Below, piece after piece: positions 17,882-26,639 of a DNA stretch of 64,000 nt. Source of the DNA: [Scytonema hofmanni] UTEX 2349. GTDB taxonomy: Bacteria > Cyanobacteriota > Cyanobacteriia > Cyanobacteriales > Nostocaceae. How positions within the stretch are numbered: position 1 is the stretch's first letter; every line of letters begins with the position of its first letter. The notes under the pieces are model-generated. The model made no database searches. It was not told where the DNA came from and worked only from the letters and a program-made list of their open reading frames with translations. The stretch covers positions 2,896,883 to 2,960,882 of the forward strand of contig NZ_KK073768.1 of the NCBI RefSeq assembly GCF_000582685.1, written 5' to 3'. The translations under genes were made by a program, and so were the position numbers.

Positions 17882-17974
17882 CAGGACTTACGTAATAACT
17901 ACGCAGTTACGTCACTGCCATGTAAGGAACTAATCTCAAAGTCTTGTTTTCTGATTACAATTGCGTAAGTCCTG
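17882..17974. mobile_element. MITE-like element with CAGGACTTACG terminal inverted repeats
   Basis: This element of about 93 bp starts CAGGACTTACGTAAT and ends ATTGCGTAAGTCCTG, giving a 15-bp terminal inverted repeat with one mismatch. It has no coding capacity. A second element with the same ends lies at 59094-59233. It sits between hicA and the LeuA-like gene and overlaps spurious upstream in-frame extension of the latter. Confidence 0.7.
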
Positions 17975-18045
17975 TGAGTGAAGGTTTCAAAAATTTTAAA
18001 ACAAGCTTACATTCGCGAAGCACCAAAAGCATCGTGTTTCTACAT

Positions 18046-18876
18046 ATGTCACCAGCTAATAACAAAGTGCTAATTTTTGACACCACCATGCGTGATGGTG
18101 AACTTACCCCTGGTGTCAAAATGAATTTGCAACAAAAAATCAGCATTTCCCAACTGTTAGAAAACATGGGAATAGATATTATTGAAGTTGGTTATCCAGG
18201 CATTTATCAAAAAGATTTTGAAGAAGTTTTCCAAATTTCTCAAATAATTAAAAATTCTATTATTTGCGGATTAGCAAGTGCAAATAAAGATGAAATAATT
18301 ACTCTTGCTGAAGCGATTAAACCAGCCAAAAGAGGCAGAATTCATACTTATAGTTTGGTAAATCTGAAAAATCAATCTATCAGTGCAGAGCAAGTATTAG
18401 CAATAATCAAAGATAGTGTATCTCTGGCACGAAATTACTGCGATGATATCGAATGGAGCGCATTTGATGCTCCTAGAAGTGAGCCTGATTTTTTGTGTCA
18501 AGCTATTGAAACTGCAATCAAGAGTGGTGCTAAGACAATTAATATTCCTGATAGCTTAGGTTTGGCATCACCAGAAGAATTTTCGCAACTTCTACAAATG
18601 ATTTTTAACCGCGTGCCAAATATTGATGAAGCTGTGGTTTCAGTTCACTGTCATGATGATTTAGGTATGGCAGTGAAAAATTCGCTGATTGCCTTAAATT
18701 GTGGCGTCAGGCAGATTGAATGTGCAATTAATGGTTTGGGTGCGAGAAAGGGAAATGCAGATTTAGAAGATGTTGTGATGGGGGTTTTACAACAGCGGAA
18801 TTATCAAGTTGATATTGACACTAGATTAATGAGTAAAGCTTCAGACTTAGTTGCGGAAATCTCTGGAATTGTTTAG
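18046..18876 (+). CDS. short LeuA/NifV-type acyltransferase (HMGL-like)
   Basis: The protein has 276 residues from ATG 18046 (MSPANNKVLIFDTTMRDGEL). It is a catalytic TIM barrel of the 2-isopropylmalate/homocitrate synthase family. Metal and substrate motifs are present: DTTMRDGELTPG near the N-terminus (families usually have DGEQ-type spelling), HCHDDLGMAVKNS, and NGLGARKGNADLEDVVMG. The frame ends right after SKASDLVAEISGIV. It therefore lacks the family's next block (PxNKAIVG...HxSGIHQDG) and the regulatory C-terminus; relatives are about 380-530 residues. It may be a truncated gene or a naturally short enzyme. Confidence 0.75.
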   Translation: MSPANNKVLIFDTTMRDGELTPGVKMNLQQKISISQLLENMGIDIIEVGYPGIYQKDFEEVFQISQIIKNSIICGLASANKDEIITLAEAIKPAKRGRIHTYSLVNLKNQSISAEQVLAIIKDSVSLARNYCDDIEWSAFDAPRSEPDFLCQAIETAIKSGAKTINIPDSLGLASPEEFSQLLQMIFNRVPNIDEAVVSVHCHDDLGMAVKNSLIALNCGVRQIECAINGLGARKGNADLEDVVMGVLQQRNYQVDIDTRLMSKASDLVAEISGIV

Positions 18877-19000
18877 ATAAATTGCGATTAGTAGGAGTAG
18901 ATGAAATGAAGCTTGATGAACTACTCAATCGCTACCCTCATGCCAGACGGAAGTATTTGGGAAAGGGAAAATGAGCAATTTTTTTAATATTCAAGATAGT

Positions 19001-19030
19001 AAAAAAAAGCTCCTGTTGAAAAACAGGAGC
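19001..19030 (-). terminator. rho-independent terminator of psbDC
   Basis: On the minus strand a perfect 9-bp stem (GCTCCTGTT with AACAGGAGC) encloses a four-base loop and is followed by a run of eight T. It lies 46 bp after the psbC stop codon. Confidence 0.92.
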
Positions 19031-19076
19031 CTTAAAACTATTGATTGTCAGTGATGAAAGTTAAAAACTTTGTAAT

Positions 19077-20465
19077 CTAGTCAAGTGGTTTCATTGACAT
19101 TACTGGTTCGGTATCACGGTTGATTCCTTTCTCGAATCCACCTGATGCAGCACGAGCGCGACCGGCGTGCCACAAGTGACCAACCAGGAAGAAGAAGCCC
19201 ATGACAAAGTGGAAACATGCCAACCAAGCGCGAGGAGATACGTAGTTAAAAGAGTTGATCTCCGTAGCCACACCACCCACAGAGTTCAAAGAACCTAGAG
19301 GAGCGTGAGTCATGTATTCAGCGGCACGACGAGCTTGCCAAGGCTGAATATCGTTCTTGATTTTTTCCAAGTCAAGACCGTTGGGACCGCGTAGAGGCTC
19401 CAACCAAGGACCTCGGAAATCCCAGAAGCGCATGGTTTCTCCACCGAAGATGATTTCACCAGTAGGAGAGCGCATCAGGTATTTACCTAGACCGGTAGGA
19501 CCTTGTGCAGAACCGACGTTAGCACCCAAGCGTTGGTCACGAATCAAGAAGGTTAAAGCTTGAGCTTGAGAAGCTTCAGGACCAGTAGGACCGTAGAATT
19601 CGCTGGGGTAAGCGGTGTTGTTGTACCAAACCATGAGGGAGGCGATGAAAGCCATCAAGGACACAGCGCCAATACTGTAGGAGAGGTAAGCTTCACCAGA
19701 CCAAATCAAGGCGCGACGTGCCCAAGCAAAGGGTTTGGTGAGAATGTGGAAAATACCGCCTGCTATACAGACAAAGGCAACCCAAATGTGACCGCCAATG
19801 ATATCTTCCATGTTATTGACGCTGACAATCCAGCCTTCGCCGCCGAAGGGGGATTTAATCAAATAACCGAAGATAGTGGCTGGGTTCAGTGTGGGGTTAG
19901 TAATTACGCGAACATCACCACCGCCTGGTGCCCAGGTGTCGTATACCCCACCAAAGAACGTTGCCTTCAACACCAACAGAAGCGCACCGCATCCTAAGAT
20001 GATCAGGTGGAATCCGATGATATTGGTCATCTTGTTCTTATCTTTCCAGTCGTAACCAAAGAACGAAGAATACTCTTCTAAGGTTTCTGGACCGCGAACG
20101 GCGTGATAGATACCGCCAAAACCTAGTACTGCCGAAGAAATCAGGTGGAGTACACCGACTACGAAGTAGGGGAAGGTATCGATGACTTCACCACCTATAC
20201 CAACACCCCAGCCCAAGGTGGCTAGGTGAGGTAGTAAAATCAAGCCCTGTTCGTACATTGGCTTTTCGGGAATGAAGTGAGCGACTTCAAACAAAGTCAT
20301 CGCTCCAGCCCAGAATACAATCAAGCCAGCATGAGCTACGTGAGCACCTAGCAGTTTGCCGGATAAGTTGATTAAACGAGCATTACCAGACCACCAAGCG
20401 AATCCAGTGGATTCTTGGTCACGTCCGCTGCCCATTACCGAAGGTCTATTAGAGAGCGTTACCAC
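19077..20465 (-). CDS. psbC: photosystem II CP43 chlorophyll protein
   Basis: This 462-residue inner antenna of photosystem II, a thylakoid membrane protein with six helices, is nearly identical to known CP43 throughout. Mn4CaO5 cluster residues are in GGETMRFWD (Glu and Arg). The large lumenal loop carries GPTGPEASQAQALTFL and RDQRLGANVG. The GTG start at 20465 overlaps psbD by 17 bases, the classical psbD-psbC arrangement. An ATG ten codons later (MGSGRDQES) is an alternative, but the overlap GTG is conserved. It is cotranscribed with psbD and ends at a strong terminator. Confidence 0.98.
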   Translation of the reverse strand: MVTLSNRPSVMGSGRDQESTGFAWWSGNARLINLSGKLLGAHVAHAGLIVFWAGAMTLFEVAHFIPEKPMYEQGLILLPHLATLGWGVGIGGEVIDTFPYFVVGVLHLISSAVLGFGGIYHAVRGPETLEEYSSFFGYDWKDKNKMTNIIGFHLIILGCGALLLVLKATFFGGVYDTWAPGGGDVRVITNPTLNPATIFGYLIKSPFGGEGWIVSVNNMEDIIGGHIWVAFVCIAGGIFHILTKPFAWARRALIWSGEAYLSYSIGAVSLMAFIASLMVWYNNTAYPSEFYGPTGPEASQAQALTFLIRDQRLGANVGSAQGPTGLGKYLMRSPTGEIIFGGETMRFWDFRGPWLEPLRGPNGLDLEKIKNDIQPWQARRAAEYMTHAPLGSLNSVGGVATEINSFNYVSPRAWLACFHFVMGFFFLVGHLWHAGRARAASGGFEKGINRDTEPVMSMKPLD

Positions 20466-21504
20466 GCGGTAGTACCTCTTCAGGGAATATAAATTGTTCG
20501 TGAGGCTGATCTTGAGGAGCCATCCAAGCGCGGATACCCTCGTTCAGCAAAATGTTCTTGGTATAGAAAGTTTCAAACTCTGGGTCTTCTGCCGCACGCA
20601 ATTCTTGCGATACAAAGTCATAAGCCCGCAGGTTCAACGCCAAACCGACAATTCCAATTGCTGCCATCCACAAGCCTGTGACTGGGACAAACAACATGAA
20701 GAAGTGCAGCCAACGCTTGTTGGAGAAAGCAATCCCGAATATCTGTGACCAGAAACGGTTTGCTGTCACCATTGAGTAGGTTTCTTCTGATTGAGTTGGG
20801 TTGAAGGCACGGAAGGTATTTGCACCTTCGCCATCTTCAAACAGAGTATTTTCAACTGTTGCACCGTGAATCGCGCAAAGTAATGCACCACCCAATACAC
20901 CGGCTACACCCATCATGTGGAAGGGGTTGAGGGTAAAGTTGTGGAAGCCTTGGATAAACAAGATGAAGCGGAAAATTGCCGCTACGCCGAAGCTAGGAGC
21001 AAAAAACCAACTTGATTGTCCCAAGGGGTACATCAAAAATACGCTGACGAATACAGCGATGGGGGCAGAAAAGGCGATCGCATTATAAGGACGAATCCCT
21101 ACTAAGCGAGCGATTTCAAATTGGCGTAACATGAAGCCGATTAAAGCAAAGGCTCCGTGTAAAGCCACAAATGCCCACAATCCACCCAATTGAAACCAAC
21201 GGGTGAAGTCGCCTTGTGCTTCTGGTCCCCACAGTAACATTAAAGAGTGTCCCAAGCTATTTGCTGGGGTCGATACTGCTACTGTCAGGAAGTTACAGCC
21301 TTCCAGATATGATGAGGCTAACCCGTGGGTGTACCACGAGGTGACGAATGTTGTACCGGTTAGCCAACCGCCTAGTGCCAGGAAGGCGGTTGGGAATAAT
21401 AATATCCCTGACCAACCTACGAATACAAAGCGATCGCGCTTCAACCAGTCGTCTAGTACGTCAAACCACCCTCTACTGGGGGCGCGTCCTACTGCGATGG
21501 TCAT
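20449..21504 (-). CDS. psbD: photosystem II D2 reaction-centre protein
   Basis: This 351-residue D2 subunit of the photosystem II core binds P680, pheophytin and QA. Recognisable segments are MTIAVGRAPSRGWFDVLDDW, the helix D histidine region FHMMGVAGVLGGALLCAIHGA, and the C-terminus QFIFPEEVLPRGNAL. The length is standard. A good Shine-Dalgarno (AAGAGGA on the minus strand, 21513-21519) precedes the ATG by 8-9 bases. It is the first gene of psbDC, divergent from ycf4. Confidence 0.98.
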   Translation of the reverse strand: MTIAVGRAPSRGWFDVLDDWLKRDRFVFVGWSGILLFPTAFLALGGWLTGTTFVTSWYTHGLASSYLEGCNFLTVAVSTPANSLGHSLMLLWGPEAQGDFTRWFQLGGLWAFVALHGAFALIGFMLRQFEIARLVGIRPYNAIAFSAPIAVFVSVFLMYPLGQSSWFFAPSFGVAAIFRFILFIQGFHNFTLNPFHMMGVAGVLGGALLCAIHGATVENTLFEDGEGANTFRAFNPTQSEETYSMVTANRFWSQIFGIAFSNKRWLHFFMLFVPVTGLWMAAIGIVGLALNLRAYDFVSQELRAAEDPEFETFYTKNILLNEGIRAWMAPQDQPHEQFIFPEEVLPRGNAL

Positions 21505-21916
21505 TACAGGAAATCCTCTTTTTACTAAAATTGCGACGTTTTGGACGTTTTGAGGAATTAACGTTTTTTTGACACTCTCACCAGCTTACATGCTGTTGAG
21601 ATTCTGAGAATCTAGCGAATTAATCAACGCCATTTCTCAGTTGCGCCTTCATAATCACCACTTACTGCTATATTTAGCTTGTGGTAACTTAATGATTCTT
21701 AATTTATCACATCTTGCCCGGTTTGCGTCGATCCACGTTAGTAAATCAGGTATCAAACACGAGGCTCTTAATTAATATGAATATCAGAATTTTTACAATT
21801 TGACACAGGTTTTCTCAGAAATCTTAAAACTAGAGTCGGAAAACTTGCTTGCAATACATCCTCTTGGGGTGGCAGACTTTTTTTAGGTGAAGATATTACG
21901 CGAAATAGGCAGTTCA
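21505..21916. promoter_or_regulatory. psbD-ycf4 divergent control region
   Basis: This 412-bp region has no gene. On the psbD side it has a tandem 9-bp direct repeat, GACGTTTTG twice (21535-21552), a third CGTTTT at 21562, and a 15-bp palindrome AGATTCT-G-AGAATCT (21599-21613). On the ycf4 side there is a TTGACA (21800-21805) with an AT-rich TTAAAA 18 bp later, a weak promoter candidate. No site can be tied to a named regulator from the sequence alone. Confidence 0.5.
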
Positions 21917-22498
21917 ATGACGGCATCAACAACCATCAATACAGGCGATCGCTCCGCTACAAACGTTTTACATCAAAAAGTTCTCGGTTCTCGTCGGTTC
22001 AGCAACTACTTGTGGGCAACTATCGTTACCTTAGGGTCTACAGGCTTTTTGCTGGCAGCAATATCCAGTTACCTCAAAGTCAATTTACTCATAGTTAGCG
22101 ATCCAACTCAACTAGTATTCGTCCCTCAAGGATTGGTAATGGGGTTATATTCCGTTGCTGGCTTTCTTTTAGCCTTATACCTGTGGTTAGTAACTTTATG
22201 GGATGTGGGAGGCGGATACAACGAGTTTGATCGGGAAACTGGGAAAATAAAAATTTTCCGCTGGGGATTTCCTGGCAAAAACCGTCGCATTCAGCTTGAC
22301 TTTGCCACACAAGATGTACAATCTGTTCGAGTGGATCTTAAAGAGGGTCTAAATCCACGTCGCGCTCTTTACCTGCGAGCTAAAGGTCGCCGAGATATTC
22401 CACTCACACGGGTAGGTCAACCATTATCCCTAACAGAGTTAGAAGTTAAAGGTGCCGAGTTAGCCCGCTTTTTGCAAGTTCCACTAGAAGGACTTTAA
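21917..22498 (+). CDS. ycf4: photosystem I assembly protein Ycf4
   Basis: The protein has about 193 residues from ATG 21917 (MTASTTINTGDRSA); the earlier in-frame start adds ten unconserved residues. It helps assemble photosystem I in the thylakoid membrane. Two hydrophobic helices (ATIVTLGSTGFLLAAISSYL and GLVMGLYSVAGFLLALYLWL) are followed by the conserved GGGYNEFDRETGKIKIFRWGFPG and a C-terminal domain with YLRAKGRRDIPLTRVGQPLSL. Divergence from psbD is a common cyanobacterial order. Confidence 0.95.
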   Translation: MTASTTINTGDRSATNVLHQKVLGSRRFSNYLWATIVTLGSTGFLLAAISSYLKVNLLIVSDPTQLVFVPQGLVMGLYSVAGFLLALYLWLVTLWDVGGGYNEFDRETGKIKIFRWGFPGKNRRIQLDFATQDVQSVRVDLKEGLNPRRALYLRAKGRRDIPLTRVGQPLSLTELEVKGAELARFLQVPLEGL

Positions 22499-22540
22499 AG
22501 CTGTGTTTGACAGAGTTTTATTGAGTATTTTGTTTGTAGT

Positions 22541-22587
22541 CGGCACTTTGAGTGCCATTTTGAGCGCTGAAGCGCTCACTACTTATG
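22541..22587. repeat. double hairpin repeat (GGCACT/AGTGCC plus GAGCGCT/AGCGCTC)
   Basis: Two adjacent hairpins (GGCACTTTGAGTGCC, then GAGCGCTGAAGCGCTC) end in ACTAC. Related forms lie at 41577-41596 (GGCACTTTAGTGCCTACTAC) and, in the opposite order with AAGCGC...GCGCTT, at 49066-49110. This is a non-coding repeat family. Confidence 0.7.
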
Positions 22588-22708
22588 AAATATGATTTGC
22601 CTCGCGGCACTGGTGGTTTAAGGGTATGCTTAGTACTTATGCTGTCTTTCATTCCACATGACTGAAGAAGTGGAATGGAAAACTAGCCGAAAATTTTTGT
22701 AAGTAACA

Positions 22709-23500
22709 ATGCGCTTAAAAATTCCACAGTTTTTACTTGCTCTAGTGATTGTTGGTGGATTGATGTTGGGGGGATGTTCAGCACAGCAGGCTGCTAATAA
22801 TGCTTCCCCATCCTCCACAGCTACCGAGTTAGCTACAGAAGCAAGCACCAAGACAACTACAGAGGCAAGCTCTGGATCTCAAAATACAAATAATCAGAGT
22901 ATTCCCGGAATGAAAGATTTACCAAGACTCGAAGGTAAGGCTACTGTAGTGATGACCGTGAAAGGTTCGCCGATTACTATCGAAGTAGATGGCACAAACG
23001 CCCCTATTACCGCTGGCAACTTCGTCGATTTAGTCCAACGGGGTGTTTATGATGGGTTATCTTTTCATAGAGTAGTGCGCCAACCGCAACCGTTTGTGGC
23101 TCAAGGAGGCGATCCCAAAAGTAAAGACCCGAAAACACCAACACAACTTTTGGGAACAGGTGGTTTTATTGACCCAAAAACTGGAACTGAGCGCTCTATA
23201 CCTTTAGAAATTAAGCCAAAAGGTGCACAGCAGCCTGTATACAGCAAGACGATTACTGAAACGCCTGTTTTGACACATAAACTTGGTGCTGTAGCAATGG
23301 CGCGATCGCAACAACCAGACTCTGCTTCCTCCCAGTTTTATTTTGCACTCGCCGATCTCGACTTTCTAGATGGTAGCTACGCCGTATTTGGCAATGTCAC
23401 CAAAGGAATGGATGTAGTTAACAAAATTCAGCAAGGCGATCGCATTGACTCTGCTGAAGTCACCCAAGGTGCAGAAAATTTGAAAAATGGCGGGAAGTAA
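22709..23500 (+). CDS. cyclophilin-type peptidyl-prolyl isomerase, lipoprotein
   Basis: The protein has 263 residues with a lipoprotein signal peptide ending LMLGGC (Cys23), then a Ser/Thr/Ala-rich linker to about residue 70. The cyclophilin domain follows, with TAGNFVDLVQRGVYDGLSFHRVV, FVAQGGDP, and the active-site segment MARSQQPDSASSQFYFAL. It catalyses cis-trans isomerisation of prolyl bonds and is probably anchored in a membrane facing the periplasm or thylakoid lumen. An inverted repeat directly follows its stop. Confidence 0.92.
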   Translation: MRLKIPQFLLALVIVGGLMLGGCSAQQAANNASPSSTATELATEASTKTTTEASSGSQNTNNQSIPGMKDLPRLEGKATVVMTVKGSPITIEVDGTNAPITAGNFVDLVQRGVYDGLSFHRVVRQPQPFVAQGGDPKSKDPKTPTQLLGTGGFIDPKTGTERSIPLEIKPKGAQQPVYSKTITETPVLTHKLGAVAMARSQQPDSASSQFYFALADLDFLDGSYAVFGNVTKGMDVVNKIQQGDRIDSAEVTQGAENLKNGGK

Positions 23501-23502
23501 GA

Positions 23503-23625
23503 TTGGGCATTGGGCAATGGGCATTGGGTAATGGGCATTGGTAATTAAAGAAACTTGATTTTCGATGCGCGTTCTATTCTAATAGAATTTCTTCAATGCC
23601 CAATGCCCCATGCCCCATGCCCCAT
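23503..23625. repeat. inverted repeat of GGGCATT/AATGCCC words
   Basis: The left arm (23503-23541) repeats TTGGGCATTGGGCAATGGG; the right arm (23593-23625) repeats AATGCCCCATGCCCC. Together they can fold over the ~50 bp between them. The right arm contains the start codon and first four codons of the ketoacyl synthase gene. Confidence 0.85.
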
Positions 23626-24824
23626 TAGTTGCTGTCACTGGTATTGGTCTTGTTTCCGCTTTGGGTACAAGCTTAGAGGATAGTTGGCAGCAATTAATTG
23701 CTGGTAAATCTGGAATTAAATTACATCAACCATTTCCAGATTTAGAACCACGTCCTCTAGGTTTGATTGGTAAGCAACCAGTTGAGTTAAGAATACTAAC
23801 TCAACTAGTTGTTGATTCGGCTTTGAAAGATGCTCTTTTAATTCCACCTTTGGCTGATTGTGGCGTTGTCATCGGCTCAAGTCGCAGTCATCAGGCTTCC
23901 TGGGAAGAGATGGCAAGGGGGAGACAAGGAGATGGGGAGACAAGGAGATGGGGAGACAAGGGGGACAAGGGGGACAAGGAGAATAATTCTTCTTTCCCCC
24001 CCTCCCCCTCTCCTCTTTCTTGGTTGGATAGTTTGCCTCATATGAATGCGATCGCCGCAGCGCGACAAATCGGTGCAACAGGGATAGTTTTAGCACCGAT
24101 GGCTGCATGTTCTACAGGAATTTGGGCGATCGCTCAAGCAGTTTTACTCATTCAAAGTGGGCAATGTCAGCGAGTAATTGCCGGCGCAGTCGAAGCTCCC
24201 ATTACACCGCTAACAATAACTGGATTTCAACAAATGGGCGCAAGCGCGAAAACTGGAGCTTATCCGTTTGATAAACACCGCGAAGGCTTGGTTTTAGGTG
24301 AAGGTGCGGCTGTGTTTGTCTTGGAATCAACAGAGTTAGCAAGGCAGCGTCAAGCAAAAATATATGGTCAAATTCTCGGTTTTGGCTTGACAGCAGATGC
24401 ATATCATGACGTTAGACCTGAACCTGAAGGTAGAAGTGCGATCGCTTGTATAAAGCAATGTTTAGAACGCAGTCACTTAACCTTCTCGGAGATTGATTAC
24501 ATTCATGCTCACGGTACGGGTACTCAGATGAATGACCGAATAGAGAGTATGGTAATACAGCGGTTGTTTCCTAAAGATGTGGCAGTAAGTTCGACAAAAG
24601 GCGCAACAGGTCATACTTTAGGAGCATCGGGAGCAATGGGAGTGGCTTTTTCCTTATTGGCGTTAAAAAATCAAATTTTACCGCCTTGTGTTGGGTTGAA
24701 AGAGGCTGAGTTTGATTTAGATTTCGTAACGACAGCGCGTGAAGCTGAAATTCGGCAAGTGTTATGTTTAAGTTTTGGGTTTGGTGGACAAAATGCGGCG
24801 ATCGCCTTGGCTAAAGAGTTTTAA
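23610..24824 (+). CDS. beta-ketoacyl-ACP synthase (KAS II-like) with repeat-derived insert
   Basis: This 404-residue thiolase-fold enzyme performs decarboxylative condensation in fatty acid or related synthesis. The triad is complete: Cys167 (APMAACSTG), His301 (HAHGTGT) and His335 (GATGHTLGASGA). Two oddities stand out. The ATG and the residues MPHAP lie within an intergenic-type inverted repeat, and no other in-frame ATG occurs before residue 101. Residues about 103-136 (GRQGDGETRRWGDKGDK..., then SFPPSPSPLS) are a low-complexity insert encoded by a G-rich/C-rich repeat, placed before the catalytic Cys where KAS proteins have no such segment. The frame is preserved. It may be a secondary KAS rather than the main FabF. 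Confidence 0.87.
   Translation: MPHAPLVAVTGIGLVSALGTSLEDSWQQLIAGKSGIKLHQPFPDLEPRPLGLIGKQPVELRILTQLVVDSALKDALLIPPLADCGVVIGSSRSHQASWEEMARGRQGDGETRRWGDKGDKGDKENNSSFPPSPSPLSWLDSLPHMNAIAAARQIGATGIVLAPMAACSTGIWAIAQAVLLIQSGQCQRVIAGAVEAPITPLTITGFQQMGASAKTGAYPFDKHREGLVLGEGAAVFVLESTELARQRQAKIYGQILGFGLTADAYHDVRPEPEGRSAIACIKQCLERSHLTFSEIDYIHAHGTGTQMNDRIESMVIQRLFPKDVAVSSTKGATGHTLGASGAMGVAFSLLALKNQILPPCVGLKEAEFDLDFVTTAREAEIRQVLCLSFGFGGQNAAIALAKEF
23916..24017. repeat. in-frame G-rich/C-rich repeat inside the KAS gene
   Basis: Tandem GGGGAGACAAGGAGAT units and GGGGGACAAG units are followed by AATAATTCTTC and a C-rich CCCCCCTCCCCCTCTCCTC arm. The composition is that of intergenic hairpin repeats, not of the flanking coding DNA. 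Its length, about 102 bp, is a multiple of three. Confidence 0.8.
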
Positions 24825-25141
24825 GATTCACCTAAAAGTCGCACAGCAAAGCCTTGTCCAAAACTATTAGCAAGTTAGAATCTACTACGTCTTAGTACAG
24901 CGATCGCATTAATTCATGACGAAAATTTATCATAAAAACTCTGCGTCACTTTGCGCTTACCTCCGCGCTACGAGTGCGTTAAAAAACGCGCTCGTTCTTA
25001 CCCAAAAATGTACTTAGTTTATTTGTTGTTCTGCCTGAATACGTCCTATAAGGTTTTAATATCCTCCTTGGAAGCGATCGCCCAAGGTGGGAAAATGGAT
25101 ATCATAATAAAAGTTGATAAAAGTTAAACTGTATTTACCAA
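24825..25141. other. intergenic, no gene
   Basis: The 317 bp have no supported coding frame or RNA gene. A stretch near 24940-24990 (ACTCTGCGTCACTTTGCGC, then GAGTGCG/CGCGCTC words) resembles part of the dispersed repeat of 3163-3676. A HIP1-type GCGATCGC occurs twice. Confidence 0.5.
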
Positions 25142-26542
25142 ATGCTGATTTCCTCCTCTGGCTTGTCCAAGGTAAAAGACTCAGTAACAGAAAAAATTTT
25201 CTTTGGCAACAAACCCTCTGTTGAATTACTTGCCATTCTTACTGTTTACTTAGTTCAAGGAATCTTAGGCTTGGCGCGTTTAGCCGTTAGCTTTTTCCTC
25301 AAAGATGAACTATTGCTGAGTCCGGCTGAGGTTTCGGCATTAATGGGCATTGTCATGTTACCTTGGGTTATCAAACCCGTATTTGGCTTTATTTCCGATG
25401 GCTTGCCAATTTTTGGCTATCGGCGTCGTCCATACTTGATTTTATCGGGGATACTTGGAGCAATTTCTTGGGTCAGCCTCGCAACAATTGTTGACACTTC
25501 CTGGGCAGCTACATTAGCGATCGCTCTTACTTCTTTATCTGTTGCCTTGAGTGATGTCATAGTTGACTCACTTGTTGTCGAACGTGCAAGAGGAGAATCT
25601 CAAGCAGCGGCAGGTTCCCTACAATCCCTTAGCTGGGGTACTGTAGCCTTAGGCGGTTTGATCACAGCTTACTTTAGCGGAATGCTTTTAGAGCATTTCA
25701 CTACCCGCAATATATTTTTGATTACAGCCTCATTTCCCCTCATCGTTTCCGGGGTAGCTTGGTTGATTGCGGAAACACCTGTAAGCAAAACCCAACCGGA
25801 GAGTCAGTTCCCTATCGACGCAAAACAAAGGCACGTTTCTGCTGCCGTCCAAAGTGGGGACTGCCTTACTAAGGAAGATAACAATAGCAGCAACTCCCCA
25901 ACAATCAAGCATCAATTGCAGCAATTAAGCAAAGCCGTTTCTCAAAAAACGATTTGGCTACCAACAGCATTTCTCTTCATTTTGCTAGCAATGCCAAGCG
26001 CTGATTCAGCCTTTTTCTTTTTCAGTACCAACGAACTACACTTTCAACCAGAATTTTTAGGACGAGTGCGTTTGGTGACGAGTATTGCTTCATTAATTGG
26101 TATCTGGATTTTTCAGCGTTTCCTGAAATCCGTTCCGTTTCGTGTCATCTTTGGTTGGAGTACGGTTATTTCCACAGTTTTGGGAATGACAATGCTGCTG
26201 CTGGTAACTCACACAAATCGGGCTTTGGGTATAGATGACCACTGGTTTAGTATCGGTGATAATCTCATTATCAAAGTGATGGGGGAAATTGCTTATATGC
26301 CAGTATTGGTGCTAGCAGCAAGGCTGTGTCCCCCAGGAGTAGAAGCGACATTTTTTGCCCTGTTGATGTCAATTACAAACTTAGGTGGACTGGTTTCCCA
26401 CGAATTAGGTGCAGTCTTAATGCATCAGTTAGGCATTACCGAGACAAACTTTGATGCTATGTGGCTGTTAGTAGTGATTGCTAACCTTAGTAACCTTTTA
26501 CCGTTGCCATTCCTCAGATGGCTACCGGCTGCGGACTCGTGA
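25142..26542 (+). CDS. BT1-family folate/biopterin-type MFS transporter
   Basis: This 466-residue membrane protein has about 12 helices. Recognisable BT1 segments are LLAILTVYLVQGILGLARLA, SALMGIVMLPWVIKPVFGF, SDGLPIFGYRRRPYL, and ALSDVIVDSLVVERARGES. A polar cytoplasmic loop lies around residues 215-255. Cyanobacterial and plastid relatives move folates, though specificity cannot be read here. It sits between the KAS gene and gdhA with no obvious functional tie. Confidence 0.88.
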   Translation: MLISSSGLSKVKDSVTEKIFFGNKPSVELLAILTVYLVQGILGLARLAVSFFLKDELLLSPAEVSALMGIVMLPWVIKPVFGFISDGLPIFGYRRRPYLILSGILGAISWVSLATIVDTSWAATLAIALTSLSVALSDVIVDSLVVERARGESQAAAGSLQSLSWGTVALGGLITAYFSGMLLEHFTTRNIFLITASFPLIVSGVAWLIAETPVSKTQPESQFPIDAKQRHVSAAVQSGDCLTKEDNNSSNSPTIKHQLQQLSKAVSQKTIWLPTAFLFILLAMPSADSAFFFFSTNELHFQPEFLGRVRLVTSIASLIGIWIFQRFLKSVPFRVIFGWSTVISTVLGMTMLLLVTHTNRALGIDDHWFSIGDNLIIKVMGEIAYMPVLVLAARLCPPGVEATFFALLMSITNLGGLVSHELGAVLMHQLGITETNFDAMWLLVVIANLSNLLPLPFLRWLPAADS

Positions 26543-26562
26543 AACAAACAGGGCAAAAACAT

Positions 26563-26589
26563 TAGAGACGTTCCGCTGGAACGTCTCTA
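26563..26589. repeat. palindrome of the GAGACG...CGTCTC family, core TTCC
   Basis: 12-bp arms TAGAGACGTTCC and GGAACGTCTCTA surround GCT, just after the BT1 stop. The centre differs from the copy at 10489, but pairing is intact. Confidence 0.88.
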
Positions 26590-26639
26590 CGACGGTTGAA
26601 TTTCAGATTTTTCTATATTATAAGCTATCTCAAAAAACT

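Noticed and set aside
24825..25141. Possible tRNA or small RNA in the gap
   Set aside because: No cloverleaf, CCA-adjacent acceptor or known RNA motif could be recognised by eye.
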